From Bosea sp. 685 (GTDB taxonomy: Bacteria > Pseudomonadota > Alphaproteobacteria > Rhizobiales > Beijerinckiaceae): 64,000 nucleotides of DNA. The notes under the pieces were generated by a model. The model did no database searches. It saw nothing but the letters and a program-made list of their open reading frames with translations, and was not told the origin of the DNA. Both the position numbers and the translations under genes were made by a program. The stretch covers positions 4,216,001-4,280,000 of the forward strand of contig NZ_CP134779.1 of the NCBI RefSeq assembly GCF_031884435.1. Reading direction: 5' to 3'. Below, in pieces: positions 16,854 through 26,205 of this stretch (position 1 is the stretch's first letter; the number at the start of each line of letters is the position of its first letter).

Positions 16854-17768
16854 ATGTCGCGGATCACGCTTTCGGCCCATGGCTATGAACTCGCCGTCAA
16901 TCCGGATTACGGCGCCAACCTCACGGCTCTGAGCTGGCGGCATCCCGACGGCCGGCTGGTCGATATTCTGCGCGGCTGCGACGACACGGCGCTTATCCCG
17001 GGCGAACCGTCGCCCGTCGGCTGCTTTCCGATGGCGCCCTTCGCCAATCGCATCGATGGCGGCAGCTTCAGCCATGCCGGCCGCGACTACGCACTGCCGA
17101 TCAACCGGCCTCAGGACAGATGTGCGATCCACGGGTTCTCGCGCTTCGCAGCCTTTGAAATCATCTTCCAGGGAGAAGGCACGATCAGCCTGTTGCATCG
17201 CTACCGCGGTGATGTTTTCGCCTATGATCTGGTGCAGGACATCATCATCGACGCCCGAGGGGTGGCGGTGCGGCTTGCCGTGACCAATCGCGGCGCGGCG
17301 ATGCCTTTTGGGCTCGGCCTGCACCCCTATTTCCCGCTGGAAGCTGGCGCGAGGCTCCGCTTCTCTGCCGCTCAACGCTCGGAATCGGACGACCGATACC
17401 TGCCCTTACGGTTCGTGCCGGCGCAAACCGTGCCTGACCTCGGTGGGGGCTTCGCGCTCGCGGATGTTGCGGGCTTCGATGCCCACTACTCCGGTTGGGA
17501 GCCGCGGTTGGTCGCGCTGGAACGGCCCAGCGTGGGCCTCTCGATCAAGGTCAGCGGCGAGGAGGCGTTTTCAAACCTGCATCTTTATGTCGGGCCGGAT
17601 CGCGATTTCGTCTGCATCGAGCCGGTCAGCCATATCCCCGACGCCCATAATCGCAGCGATCTCGCGCAGCATGGCAAACTCGCCGTGCTTGGACATGGCG
17701 AGGCCTTTGCCGGGACAATGCGGATCTCCGCGTCCGAGATGAGCAGTCTGAATGCCAACGGCTTTTGA
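16854..17768 (+). CDS. Aldose 1-epimerase family protein
   Basis: Galactose-mutarotase-like beta-sandwich protein of 304 residues. Catalytic histidines fit AIHGFSR (about 94) and GLHPYFP (about 160), and the catalytic Glu fits FVCIEPVSH (about 260). Such enzymes interconvert sugar anomers. Uronate dehydrogenase uses cyclic, anomer-specific substrate, so an epimerase in the same operon fits. The ATG at 16854 follows GAGGGG, eight bases after the udh stop. It is the last gene of the cluster, followed by a palindromic repeat. Confidence 0.88.
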   Translation: MSRITLSAHGYELAVNPDYGANLTALSWRHPDGRLVDILRGCDDTALIPGEPSPVGCFPMAPFANRIDGGSFSHAGRDYALPINRPQDRCAIHGFSRFAAFEIIFQGEGTISLLHRYRGDVFAYDLVQDIIIDARGVAVRLAVTNRGAAMPFGLGLHPYFPLEAGARLRFSAAQRSESDDRYLPLRFVPAQTVPDLGGGFALADVAGFDAHYSGWEPRLVALERPSVGLSIKVSGEEAFSNLHLYVGPDRDFVCIEPVSHIPDAHNRSDLAQHGKLAVLGHGEAFAGTMRISASEMSSLNANGF

Positions 17769-17801
17769 CACTGAGAGGAGTGTCGCGCCTTGCGGCAAAA
17801 A

Positions 17802-17951
17802 GCGCGGGGAACCCTTCTCCCGGATGGGAGAAGGGCAGGGATGAGGGCCTGCCGCTGATTGCTGGGGCGAGGCTGAGCCGCAGCGCCTTCTACTGAGAGG
17901 GCACACCCTCACCCCTGCCCCTCTCCCATCCGGGAGAGGGGTTCCCCGCGC
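17802..17951. repeat. Palindromic intergenic repeat (GCGGGGAACCC family)
   Basis: A long imperfect inverted repeat with arms near 17802-17848 and 17908-17951. The left arm contains GAACCCTTCTCCCGGATGGG and the right arm its complement. It lies in the 270-base convergent gap between the epimerase and the HtrA-like gene and may act as a bidirectional transcription end. No T-tract is present. Confidence 0.8.
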
Positions 17952-18038
17952 CCCGTCGAAATGGTGATAACTGTCTCATCGGCTTTCAAGCGCGAGATTG
18001 GAGGGAGAGGACAGGGTGAGGAGGAGCCCTCCTGCGGG

Positions 18039-18947
18039 TCACTGAAGATGCGGCTTTCTCAGAAAGCTGCCACGGTCGGCGGATTTCACGCGAAGCCAGG
18101 TTTCGCGGCCATTACGGACAACCCTGATGGGAACCTCCGATCCTGCCGGCCCGCTCGCCCATAGCTTCCGGTAGAAATCGGCCAGACCATCGATCTCGCC
18201 ATCGCGCACGTCCGAGATGATGTCGCCAGGGCGCATGCCGGCCTGGGCCGCCGGGCCTCCCTCAGCCACGCTCATCACCACGACATCGCCGTTACGCTCG
18301 GCCGAGAAGGCACCGAGCCAGGGGCGCGGCGGCTTGTCGGCGCCGCCCCGGGCAAGCAGATCGTTCAGGATCGGCGGAAGCAGATCGATCGGCACGATCA
18401 TATTGACCTCAGAGATCTCCTCACCCCGGCCCATTTGCAGGTGCAGCGAGCCGATGCCCAGAAGCCTGCCGTCCGCTCCGATCAGCGCGGCGCCTCCCCA
18501 TGCAGGATGCGCCGGGGCGGTAAAGATCGCCTCATCCAGCAGATACTCCCAGTAGCCGGCGAATTCCTGCTTGGCCACGATGCTGGCCTGCACCACTTGG
18601 CCGATTCCGTCAGCAAGGACGACGGGGTCGCCGATTTCGACCTGGGTTGCGGCGCCGAACTCCATGGCGGGCAGGTCGAGCCGATCAAGCGCCTGCACCA
18701 GGCCGAAGCCGGTTTCCTGGTCATAGGCAAGCGCATGCGCGGGAACCACGCGACCGGTCTGGGTCGTCAGCCAGACATCCTCAGCCTCGGTAATCAGGTA
18801 GCCTATGGTAAGCACCAGCCCGTTGTCCCGAATGACCACGCCACTGCCCTCCCTCCGGGTGCCCAAGGTGGCAGCCGTGAAGGCGTCTTCCGGGATCGAG
18901 GAGCGAACTCCCACGATCGATTGCAAGGCCGGGCCGAAATTCATCAT
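18039..18947 (-). CDS. HtrA/DegP-like protein with PDZ domain, catalytic triad lost
   Basis: Protein of 302 residues aligning with S1C (HtrA/Deg) proteases: a trypsin-like domain (about 10-185) and one PDZ domain (about 200-295, GGPAAQAGMRPGDIISDV). All three catalytic positions are changed. The His of TNxH is Tyr50 in VLTIGYLI, the Asp of TD is Gly80 in ETGFGL, and the nucleophile of GNSGG is Trp150 in PAWGGA. No clear signal peptide is seen. It is probably a non-proteolytic binding or scaffold member of the family. The start is one of two tandem Met codons after AGGAT. It is monocistronic. Confidence 0.85.
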   Translation of the reverse strand: MMNFGPALQSIVGVRSSIPEDAFTAATLGTRREGSGVVIRDNGLVLTIGYLITEAEDVWLTTQTGRVVPAHALAYDQETGFGLVQALDRLDLPAMEFGAATQVEIGDPVVLADGIGQVVQASIVAKQEFAGYWEYLLDEAIFTAPAHPAWGGAALIGADGRLLGIGSLHLQMGRGEEISEVNMIVPIDLLPPILNDLLARGGADKPPRPWLGAFSAERNGDVVVMSVAEGGPAAQAGMRPGDIISDVRDGEIDGLADFYRKLWASGPAGSEVPIRVVRNGRETWLRVKSADRGSFLRKPHLQ

Positions 18948-19155
18948 GCCATCCTGAAAGGGCGCGGTGCCATGCGCAAGCGGGGCGCAGCAACGGAGGC
19001 TGGATACGCCTGTTGAAAGCTATGCAGCGGCCCGGCCAGCGCAAGGCCTTGCAAGGCGATTGAGCTCCTGCTCCCTTCAACTGTCCGGCGCGCCGGCTTG
19101 TGCCGACGGCACCGCTTCATAGGGGAGAAGCCCCTCCGCGCGCTTGAAACCTCGC

Positions 19156-20655
19156 TCAGTCCGCCCAGCGCATGCGGTTGAGGAACAGGCTTTCGTTCGG
19201 CGTCGGGGTGAACTGCAGCGGCTTGGCGGCGCCATAGCCCGCGACGGTCTGGTAGAGCGGTACGACCGGCAGCGTTGCAGCAACCGTCTCGTGAATCGTC
19301 CGGTAATCCGCGAGCCGTGCCGCCGGATCGAGCGTGGCGCGGGCGCGGTCGAGCAACCCGTCGACTTGGCTGTTCTCGGTGATCGTCCAGCCATTGCCGG
19401 AATGGAACAGCTGATAGAGCGCGCCGTCGGCATCCTGGCAGGCGCAGGAGGAACGGCTGATCGCCAATACAGGCGAGTCGACCGGGCCGCGCTGGGTGCG
19501 CTGCAGGAAGCTCGGCGTGTCCACCATCTCGATCGTCACGTCGAGCCCGACATCCCGCAATTGCTGCTGGATCGCCTGGACGACGCGCTGATCGAAGAAC
19601 GGCGCGGTGGTGAGCGGAATCGAGACCCTGGCGGCGGCCCCGGCCTCGGCGACAAGCGCCTTGGCGCGCGCCGGATCGTAAGCGGGGCCGGTGATGCCCT
19701 CGGCCCAGCCGAAATGCGCCGGCGTCAGCATCTGGGCGATCGGCTTCTCCTGCCCGCTGAGAATGCCGTCGATGATGCCCTGCTTGTCGACGGCCCGCGC
19801 CACGGCTTCGCGAACCTTTGGATTGTCGAAGGGCGGCCGGTTCGGGTTGAGGCGCAGATAGGCGAGGCGCTCGGTCAGCGCCGTCAGCGGCTTGGCCCGC
19901 TGCGACTCAGAAAATTGGGCAAGCTGGTCGCTGTCGAGCCCCACGGCAAGGTCGGAGCTGCCGGCCTGGAGATTGGCGACGCGTGTCGCACCATCCGGCA
20001 CCGCCCGGAAAAGCACGGTCGGAAACGGACCCTTCGTGCCCCAATAGCCGTCATTGCGCTTCACCGTGACGGCGACGCCGCGTTGCCAGCTCTCAAAACG
20101 ATAGGGACCGCTGCCGACCGGCCTCAGATTGAAGGCGTCATTGCCGACCTGCTCGACGACCTTCCTGGGCACGATCGAGAGCTTCACGAGCTGGGCGAGC
20201 AGTGCGGGATAGGGACCGTCGGTGACGAGCTTGACCTCAGTCGCGGAGAGCGGAACCGCCGCGATGATCTTGTCGAATTGCCCGCGCTGGGGACTGGCAA
20301 AGGTCTTGTCGGTGATGCGCTTGATGCTGAAGGCGACATCCTCGGCGGTGAGTTTGGAACCGTCATGGAAGGTCACATCGCCACGCAGCGTGAACAGGAT
20401 TTCCGTGTCGGACAGGTTGCGCCAGCCGGCCGCGATCTCAGGAACGATCTGCCCCGCATCGTCGCGCGTGACGAGATTGTCGAAGATGTTGCGGTAGACA
20501 TAGTAGCTGTCGGGATTCCACTGAACCTGCGGATCGAGCGTCGAAGGCTCGGCTGCGAGGTCCACCACGAAGCGGTCAGCCCCCGCAAGCGCGGGTGTTG
20601 CTGCAGCAGTGAGTGCCAGGGCGGCTGCGACGAGCCATTTGCCAATCTGCGTCAT
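19156..20655 (-). CDS. ABC transporter substrate-binding protein, peptide/nickel type (SBP family 5)
   Basis: Periplasmic binding protein of 499 residues. The signal peptide (1-24) ends TPALAG. Family-5 landmarks are AEPSTLDPQ near the start, LRGDVTFHDGSKLTAEDVAFS (about 92-112) and RPVGSGPYRFESW (about 178-190). The family binds oligopeptides, nickel chelates or glycosides. It is an orphan: no permease or ATPase flanks it, and a 740-base non-coding stretch lies upstream. The ligand cannot be told. Confidence 0.88.
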   Translation of the reverse strand: MTQIGKWLVAAALALTAAATPALAGADRFVVDLAAEPSTLDPQVQWNPDSYYVYRNIFDNLVTRDDAGQIVPEIAAGWRNLSDTEILFTLRGDVTFHDGSKLTAEDVAFSIKRITDKTFASPQRGQFDKIIAAVPLSATEVKLVTDGPYPALLAQLVKLSIVPRKVVEQVGNDAFNLRPVGSGPYRFESWQRGVAVTVKRNDGYWGTKGPFPTVLFRAVPDGATRVANLQAGSSDLAVGLDSDQLAQFSESQRAKPLTALTERLAYLRLNPNRPPFDNPKVREAVARAVDKQGIIDGILSGQEKPIAQMLTPAHFGWAEGITGPAYDPARAKALVAEAGAAARVSIPLTTAPFFDQRVVQAIQQQLRDVGLDVTIEMVDTPSFLQRTQRGPVDSPVLAISRSSCACQDADGALYQLFHSGNGWTITENSQVDGLLDRARATLDPAARLADYRTIHETVAATLPVVPLYQTVAGYGAAKPLQFTPTPNESLFLNRMRWAD

Positions 20656-20760
20656 CGCTCAGTCCTTTTTTGCAGTCGGAGCCGGCCGGATGCAAAGGCG
20701 GGCGGCCAGGGCGTGCCGCCATTGTGGTGCTGGACCCGAGTGATCACAATTCCATTGTGA

Positions 20761-20782
20761 GACGTCATCATGGGATGATGTC
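20761..20782. promoter_or_regulatory. Imperfect dyad upstream of the orphan peptide-type binding protein
   Basis: GACGTCATC and GATGATGTC are 9-bp arms with one mismatch separated by four bases, ending about 106 bases before the start codon at 20655. This could be an operator for the binding-protein gene, but no regulator is adjacent. Confidence 0.3.
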
Positions 20783-20968
20783 TCGGCCACGCCGTCTCTC
20801 CGAGATGGTTCATCTCCGTCCGGATGCCGTCATGATGCGGCCGTTGCAGTCTCGATCATGATCGATGCTGCCGCCATCGACCTTCTGCCGCTGACTTAAC
20901 GCTGCAATCTCGCGCTTCAGGCCGCACGATACTGACGCCCTTGACGCTGACTTATGGCTGAGGCTCCC

Positions 20969-21118
20969 CCGTCATTCCGGGGCGATCCGAAGGATCGAGC
21001 CCGGAACCCAGAACCGATGCCGTGAGTAGAGAAGGCACGGGCAGCCGGCTCGCTTCACGAGGACGCGCATCGGTTCTGGGTTCCGGGCTCAGGCCTGCGG
21101 CCTGCCCCGGAATGACGG
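20969..21118. repeat. Palindromic intergenic repeat (CCGTCATTCCGGGG family)
   Basis: A near-complete 150-bp inverted repeat with ends CCGTCATTCCGGGG and its complement, and an inner pair CCCGGAACCCAGAACCGATG and its complement. It occupies part of the 740-base non-coding stretch 20656-21394. The rest of that stretch shows no convincing gene or RNA. Confidence 0.88.
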
Positions 21119-21394
21119 CGGAGGATAACGCCTTCGATCAGCGCAGAAGGCGGTTGGTATGAGCGCACGCCGCGCTCCATGCTGCGGGCCGCAACGAAAA
21201 CGGCCCCGCATCACTGCGGAGCCGCCTTCCATCGGGAGCTAGCGGTAGCTCAACCTAGGATGTCGCAAGTCTGGCCAGAGCAGGCCAGCAGCGAGCGACA
21301 TGACTGCCTTACGGCATTGAGATGGCCTGGGCCACTGTCAATTGCGGGGCAAATGGTTCGCCCTCATGCAACGAGGCGCACCGCAAAGCGACGA

Positions 21395-21658
21395 TCAGTC
21401 GATCATCGCCACCAAGGTGCACGACGAGTAGCCGCTCAGAACCTTGTTCATCTTGGCGTCGGTGACGCCGCCGCCGCGCTTGATGCACATCAGGCGAGCA
21501 ATCAAGGTATCCGACATGCCTGTCGACTGGCCGATCTTCGTGCCGCCTTTCAGGAAGCGAACCGACGTAAATTTTGCACCAGCTGGAATTCCTGCCTCGA
21601 CGAGGACGGCTTTTGTCCATGTCGCGATGTCGGGCAGCGTGATCGTTATCTCGGCCAT
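21395..21658 (-). CDS. Small hypothetical protein
   Basis: An 87-residue protein that I do not recognise. The ATG at 21658 has GGAG about eight bases upstream. Composition is protein-like: an N-terminal MAEITITLPDIATWT strand/helix, a basic centre (RFLKGGTKIG) and two cysteines, with no membrane segment. Its surroundings are non-coding on both sides. It may be a lineage-specific soluble protein. Confidence 0.55.
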   Translation of the reverse strand: MAEITITLPDIATWTKAVLVEAGIPAGAKFTSVRFLKGGTKIGQSTGMSDTLIARLMCIKRGGGVTDAKMNKVLSGYSSCTLVAMID

Positions 21659-22003
21659 TGTGTCTCCGTTTCAGGACTGCCTATGACACAACGGGCTCGG
21701 AGCACCAACGAAATACGCCTTGCCGTCGGCTCTTCCGGCTCTGATTCTGCCCGGTGGCGTATGATGAGAGATACCCGTTTGGGAGTTTGAATCACTCAGC
21801 CGGACGCTATTGGCGAACGTCCGCGGCTGTTATGATGGATTTCGGCAGCCCGAGCTTAGGTCCGCTGCCGCAGAGCTAAAGCCGACATAAGCCCGCATGC
21901 TGTTGGGCGCCTTCCGGTCGAAAACCACCCGACGCAGATGATCATAGGCCGGTTTCGCATAGGCTGATCTTGCGAGGCTTCAAACGGATGGCGGGGGATA
22001 GCC
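21659..22003. other. Non-coding stretch between a small protein gene and a methyltransferase gene
   Basis: This holds the divergent upstream regions of the two flanking genes. No repeat, RNA fold or further reading frame stands out. The only clear signal is GGGGGAT before the ATG at 22004. Confidence 0.4.
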
Positions 22004-22816
22004 ATGCTGGAAACGGACAAGGTCTTCGCCGGCTCGCTTCCGGAAAACTACGACCGCTATATGGTGCCGCTGATTTTCGAGCCGTTCGCCGCAGACCTTG
22101 CACGACGAGCAGCGTCCTTGTCGCCAAGCGCCGTCCTGGAAATCGCCGCCGGAACCGGGGTTGTCACCCGCGCATTGGCGCCAAAATTGTCCCCCCGTGC
22201 GAGCTATATTGTCACCGACCTGAACCAGCCGATGCTCGACTACGCCGCCTCGCGGCAAGCTCCCGATGGGCGCATCACGTGGCGCCAGGCGGATGCTTTG
22301 GCGCTGCCCTTTGAAAATGCGGCCTTCGACCTCGTCTGTTGTCAGTTCGGCGCGATGTTCTTTCCCGACCGCATATCTGCCTACCGACAAGCCAGGCGCG
22401 TCCTGAAGCCCGGAGGACATTTCCTGTTCAACGTCTGGGACCGCATCGAAGAGAACGTCTTTGCCGATGATGTGACGCATGCTCTCGCAAGGCTTTTTCC
22501 AAAGGATCCGCCGCGCTTTCTGGCGCGCACGCCGCATGGCTACCACGACACAGCCCTGATCCGCGGCGAACTGGAGGAGGCAGGTTTCTCCGATGTGGCG
22601 ATCGAGACGAGAGCCGAGCAGAGCCGTGCGCCCTCGCCGCGCCTCCCCGCTATTGCCTATTGCCAGGGAACGCCCCTTCGCAACGAAATCGAGGCGAGAG
22701 GCGTGAGGAAACTCGACGCCGCAACCGACTGCGCCACATCCGCAATCGCAGGCAGACATGGCAGCGGCGAGGTTGCCGCCAAAATTCAGGCCCACGTCAT
22801 CCTGGCTGTATTCTAA
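22004..22816 (+). CDS. Class I SAM-dependent methyltransferase
   Basis: Cytoplasmic methyltransferase of 270 residues, UbiE/type-11 class. Motif I is VLEIAAGTG at 44-52, motif II includes YIVTDLNQPML, motif III RRVLKPGGHFLFNVW. The methyl acceptor is unknown. The last 60 or so residues (after RAEQSRAP) are Arg/Ala-rich and read less like the family, so the C-terminus may be divergent or result from an old frameshift. The start has GGGGGAT upstream. Confidence 0.8.
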   Translation: MLETDKVFAGSLPENYDRYMVPLIFEPFAADLARRAASLSPSAVLEIAAGTGVVTRALAPKLSPRASYIVTDLNQPMLDYAASRQAPDGRITWRQADALALPFENAAFDLVCCQFGAMFFPDRISAYRQARRVLKPGGHFLFNVWDRIEENVFADDVTHALARLFPKDPPRFLARTPHGYHDTALIRGELEEAGFSDVAIETRAEQSRAPSPRLPAIAYCQGTPLRNEIEARGVRKLDAATDCATSAIAGRHGSGEVAAKIQAHVILAVF

Positions 22817-22900
22817 AGCGTTGAACGTTCTCTGTTGAACCGGTCGGCGAGAGGGTTTCCGACGGCGTTGTACTTCCCCACCAGCCCGTGGATACCGGAA

Positions 22901-23785
22901 CTAACCGCAAAACCACTCGATAAATGCCCGCAGTTTCGATGGCTGATTCCGCGTGGGATAATACAGCCGGAACTGGAGGGGATGCGGCTCGAACTGCGTC
23001 AGAATCTCGACCGGTTCGGCCGTCTCGATGGCGGAGCTTTCCGCCGTTCCGAAGAGCTGAGCGATACCGAGGCCCGCGCGAACGGCAAAGTCGAAATGCT
23101 GATTGTCGTCCAACACCAGCCGCGGTGGCGGATCGAGGCGAAATACCTGCCCCTCGACATTGAAGGTCAACGGCTCCAGTCGCTGGCTCCCCGGGAACCT
23201 GTAGCGGATAAGCTGGTGATGTCCGAGATCATTGGGATGCTGGGGAGTGCCCGCAGCCTCCAGATATGAGCGTGAGGCCAGGACGCGGCGACGGACAGGC
23301 GGACCGATGGCGCGGGCGACCATATCCATCTCCAGGGTATCGGCAAAACGGATGCCCGCGTCGAAACCGCCGGCGACGATATCGGTCAAGCGATCATCCG
23401 TTGCCAGCTCGACCGAAATGTCCGGATAGTGCCCAACGAAGGCAGTCAGTCGCGGCAAGATGCAGATCTGAGCCGCCAGCCGCGACAGGTTGATCCGCAA
23501 GTTGCCTGCCGGCCGTTTCCCAACAGTCCGAACCCGGTCGAGCGCGTCGGCGATGTCGCCAAAAGCCCGATCCGTATCTTGTAGCAGGAGGCGGCCCGCC
23601 TCGGTCAGCCGGACGCTGCGGCTGGTGCGCTCGAAAAGCCGGGCTCCGACAAGGGCTTCGATCTGTCGAATCTTCTGCGATACCGCAGACGGAGTCATGC
23701 CCAACCGACCAGAGGCAGCGGTGAAGCCGCCGGTGGTCGCGACCAACCGGAACGCAGGCAGCAGCGAAAAAAGGTCAGGCCCCAT
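22901..23785 (-). CDS. LysR family transcriptional regulator
   Basis: LysR-type regulator of 294 residues. The winged helix-turn-helix covers about 1-62 (TAASGRLGMTPSAVSQKIRQ, FERTSRSVRLTEAG); the effector domain spans about 90-294. It is divergent from the serine hydrolase gene with about 100 bases between starts, the classic LysR arrangement, so it probably controls the hydrolase. The coinducer is unknown. Confidence 0.92.
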   Translation of the reverse strand: MGPDLFSLLPAFRLVATTGGFTAASGRLGMTPSAVSQKIRQIEALVGARLFERTSRSVRLTEAGRLLLQDTDRAFGDIADALDRVRTVGKRPAGNLRINLSRLAAQICILPRLTAFVGHYPDISVELATDDRLTDIVAGGFDAGIRFADTLEMDMVARAIGPPVRRRVLASRSYLEAAGTPQHPNDLGHHQLIRYRFPGSQRLEPLTFNVEGQVFRLDPPPRLVLDDNQHFDFAVRAGLGIAQLFGTAESSAIETAEPVEILTQFEPHPLQFRLYYPTRNQPSKLRAFIEWFCG

Positions 23786-23884
23786 CGTTAAACCCTACTT
23801 CAAGGCCCTTGAAGCATGGCCCAACTCAACTTCACGATCAAGGTAACGCATCTAGGGAAGCATCCATCCGAACAGGAGCTCCCA

Positions 23885-25036
23885 ATGACCGACGATTCAA
23901 AAAACTTGGGCCTATCGAACGCGATCAATGCTGCGATCGAGGGCGCCGTTGCCGATGGCCGCATCGCTGGTAGCGTCGTGCTCGTCGCCGAGCATGGCGA
24001 GGTCATCTACGAGCGGGCAGCCGGCTATGCTGACCGTGAGACCGGCAGGCGGATGCAGGTCGAAACGCCCTTCCGTTTCGCTTCTGTGACGAAGGCCTTC
24101 ACGACGATGGCCATCCTGAAGCTGATCGAAGCCGGACGTTTGTCAGCCGACGACAGGGTGATGACCCGCCTTCCAGGGTTTACGCCTCGTCTCGCCGACG
24201 GCTCGATTGCCGACATCCGGATCGGCCATCTGATGGCGCATACGGCCGGGCTAGACTACCGGTCCCAGCAACCTGCGGATGGACCCTATGCCCGTGCCGG
24301 AGTGTCGGACGGCCTCGACGAGAGCCGTGGCTCGCTCGAAGCCAATCTCGCCCGCATCGCGAGCGTGCCGCTGAACCGCGTTCCCGGCGAAGGCTGGCGC
24401 TACTCCGTCGCGACCGACGTGCTAGGCGGCGTGATCGAGGCCGTCACCGGCATGAGCCTCGACGGCGCGATCAGCGCCCTGGTTTCCGAGCCGCTACAGC
24501 TGAGCGCAGCGTTTCATTGGCCGCAGGAGGATCTTGCCGTCCCCTATCACGATGGCAAACCGGCGCCGGTGCGGATGACCGTCGGCGTCGAGGTGCCACA
24601 GCCTTACAGCGAGGGACCCGGCGTCCGCTTCGATCCGGAGCGCATTCGGGACGCGACCGCCTGGCCCTCGGGCGGCGCCGGGATGGCCGGACGCGCCCGC
24701 GACGTGCTGACGCTGCTCGAGGCCTATCGCACGGGCGCTTTCCTGCGCGACGATCTGCGTGAGGCGGCGAGGATGCCGAGAGTTGGCGCGGAGGCTCAGG
24801 CGATGGGGCCGGGATGGGGGTTTTCCTGGATGGGCGCCGTCCTGATCGACCCCGCGACTACCGGCAGCCAATGGAACAATGGGTCGGTTTCCTGGGGCGG
24901 AACCTATGGCAATTGGTGGGGTATCGACTTCGCCAGGAAGCGAAGCGTCATCTCGATGACCAACACGGCCTATGAGGGAATGTCGGGCAGGTTTGCCCAG
25001 AGCATCGCTGCGGCCGCCTCGATGCCACTCTCGTAG
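23885..25036 (+). CDS. Serine hydrolase, class C beta-lactamase/esterase family
   Basis: Penicillin-binding-protein-like hydrolase of 383 residues. The nucleophile motif is Ser67-x2-Lys70 in FASVTKAF and the second motif Tyr173 in RYSVATD; a family HTAGL loop lies near 119. The C-terminal GGTYGNWWG probably takes the place of the KTG/HxG motif. There is no signal peptide, so a cytoplasmic esterase is more likely than a beta-lactamase. The ATG at 23885 follows AGGAGCT; an upstream Met at 23816 has no ribosome site. The divergent LysR gene is the likely regulator. Confidence 0.87.
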   Translation: MTDDSKNLGLSNAINAAIEGAVADGRIAGSVVLVAEHGEVIYERAAGYADRETGRRMQVETPFRFASVTKAFTTMAILKLIEAGRLSADDRVMTRLPGFTPRLADGSIADIRIGHLMAHTAGLDYRSQQPADGPYARAGVSDGLDESRGSLEANLARIASVPLNRVPGEGWRYSVATDVLGGVIEAVTGMSLDGAISALVSEPLQLSAAFHWPQEDLAVPYHDGKPAPVRMTVGVEVPQPYSEGPGVRFDPERIRDATAWPSGGAGMAGRARDVLTLLEAYRTGAFLRDDLREAARMPRVGAEAQAMGPGWGFSWMGAVLIDPATTGSQWNNGSVSWGGTYGNWWGIDFARKRSVISMTNTAYEGMSGRFAQSIAAAASMPLS

Positions 25037-25256
25037 ACCCGCGTCGTCGGCGGCCAAGGCATGTGGTCGCCCCGATCCGACGCCGAATAGTCAAGACGCC
25101 GGAAGCGAGCGAGCGGCACCTTGGGGTCCGGCTCGCTGGCTGCCCCTGGGCGGATCGGGTGTAGCGCGCCTCGCTCAACGCGTGCGTCAAGAGGCGACCA
25201 GGCAGGTACCCAACCCGGCGCAATGGATGATCGAGGCCCCCTCGCCGATAGCCCAG

Positions 25257-26135
25257 CTACTCCGCCGCGAGCGCCAGCCGGCGCAAGCGCAGTTCGGGAT
25301 GTTCGTGGAAGGGCTGCAGCGGCGTCATCCAGCGACGCAAGGTTTCCGCCGCCTCGATCCGCGCCGAGAACGGGTCCTTGCCATGGACGGTCCAGGTGAT
25401 CGCGTCATCGAGCTCGAGCAGGCCCCAGGAGCCGGCCGGCTCCGGCAAGGTGGTGAAGCTCTCGGTCAGCGATTGCAGCGTCAGATGCGGGATGCCGTCG
25501 ACCGTCGTCAGCGTGTTCCAATGGACATGGCCGGAGAGGCAGACGACCGGGACATTCGCCTGCCGCAGCACGGCGCGCGCTCGCTCCGCACCGGGATAGG
25601 TCGAGAATTCGGGATTGCGCTCGAAATAGTAGTTCCCGGTCTGGCCATGACCGGAGATCGGGACATGGCTCATGATCGCGAGCGGGCGGTCGGCGGCGTT
25701 CACGGTCGCCGCGAGCCAGAGCAGATCGGCCTCCTGCAGCACGAAGCCGCCGGGGCGGTGGATCTTCGAATCCGCGGCCCAGAGCACGAGGCGCCAGTCG
25801 CCGAGATCGATGATGCGATGGCCGAGCGGCTGGCCCAGGATCGCCTCGTTCTCGGCGACGCTGAGATGGTCACGGTCATGATTGCCGCAGAGGTGGAAGC
25901 GCGGCACGGCGATGGCCGAGAACGCCTCGGCGACCTCCTGCTCCAGTCGCAGGTCGGTCGCATGGTCGCGGTCCGAGATGCGGTCGCCGAGATCGATCAC
26001 CGCGTCGGGCCTGGCCTCCGCGACGAAGCGGCGGAACTCCGCCATCAACGGCAGGGCGTGGGCGCCCATCTTGGTGAAGCTGTTCTCGCCGTGATGGATA
26101 TCGGCGACGAAGGCGAGGCGAAGGGCTTTGGCCAT
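25257..26135 (-). CDS. Calcineurin-like metallophosphoesterase
   Basis: Phosphoesterase of 292 residues with the five metal-binding motifs in order: ADIHHG (Asp11, His13), DLGDR, GNHD, ISGHG/SHVP and SGHVHWN. There is no signal peptide, so it should act in the cytoplasm. The family includes cyclic-nucleotide, glycerophosphodiester and sugar-phosphate esterases. It follows the binding-protein gene by 70 bases and is probably its cotranscribed partner, hydrolysing an imported phosphoester. The ATG at 26135 is chosen; a GTG at 26147 is possible. Confidence 0.88.
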   Translation of the reverse strand: MAKALRLAFVADIHHGENSFTKMGAHALPLMAEFRRFVAEARPDAVIDLGDRISDRDHATDLRLEQEVAEAFSAIAVPRFHLCGNHDRDHLSVAENEAILGQPLGHRIIDLGDWRLVLWAADSKIHRPGGFVLQEADLLWLAATVNAADRPLAIMSHVPISGHGQTGNYYFERNPEFSTYPGAERARAVLRQANVPVVCLSGHVHWNTLTTVDGIPHLTLQSLTESFTTLPEPAGSWGLLELDDAITWTVHGKDPFSARIEAAETLRRWMTPLQPFHEHPELRLRRLALAAE

Positions 26136-26205
26136 GACACGGCTCACGATTGTGATGGGTTGAGAAGAGGAGGAGCCGGCGCAAGCCGGCCCCTCCCGGG
26201 GCGGC

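Noticed and set aside
20656..21394. Possible tRNA or small RNA in the long non-coding stretch
   Set aside because: No cloverleaf, T-loop consensus or terminator was found; the main structure is the palindromic repeat.
21179..21790. 203-codon plus-strand frame
   Set aside because: It starts in repeat-flanking non-coding DNA and overlaps the small minus-strand gene that has a good ribosome site.
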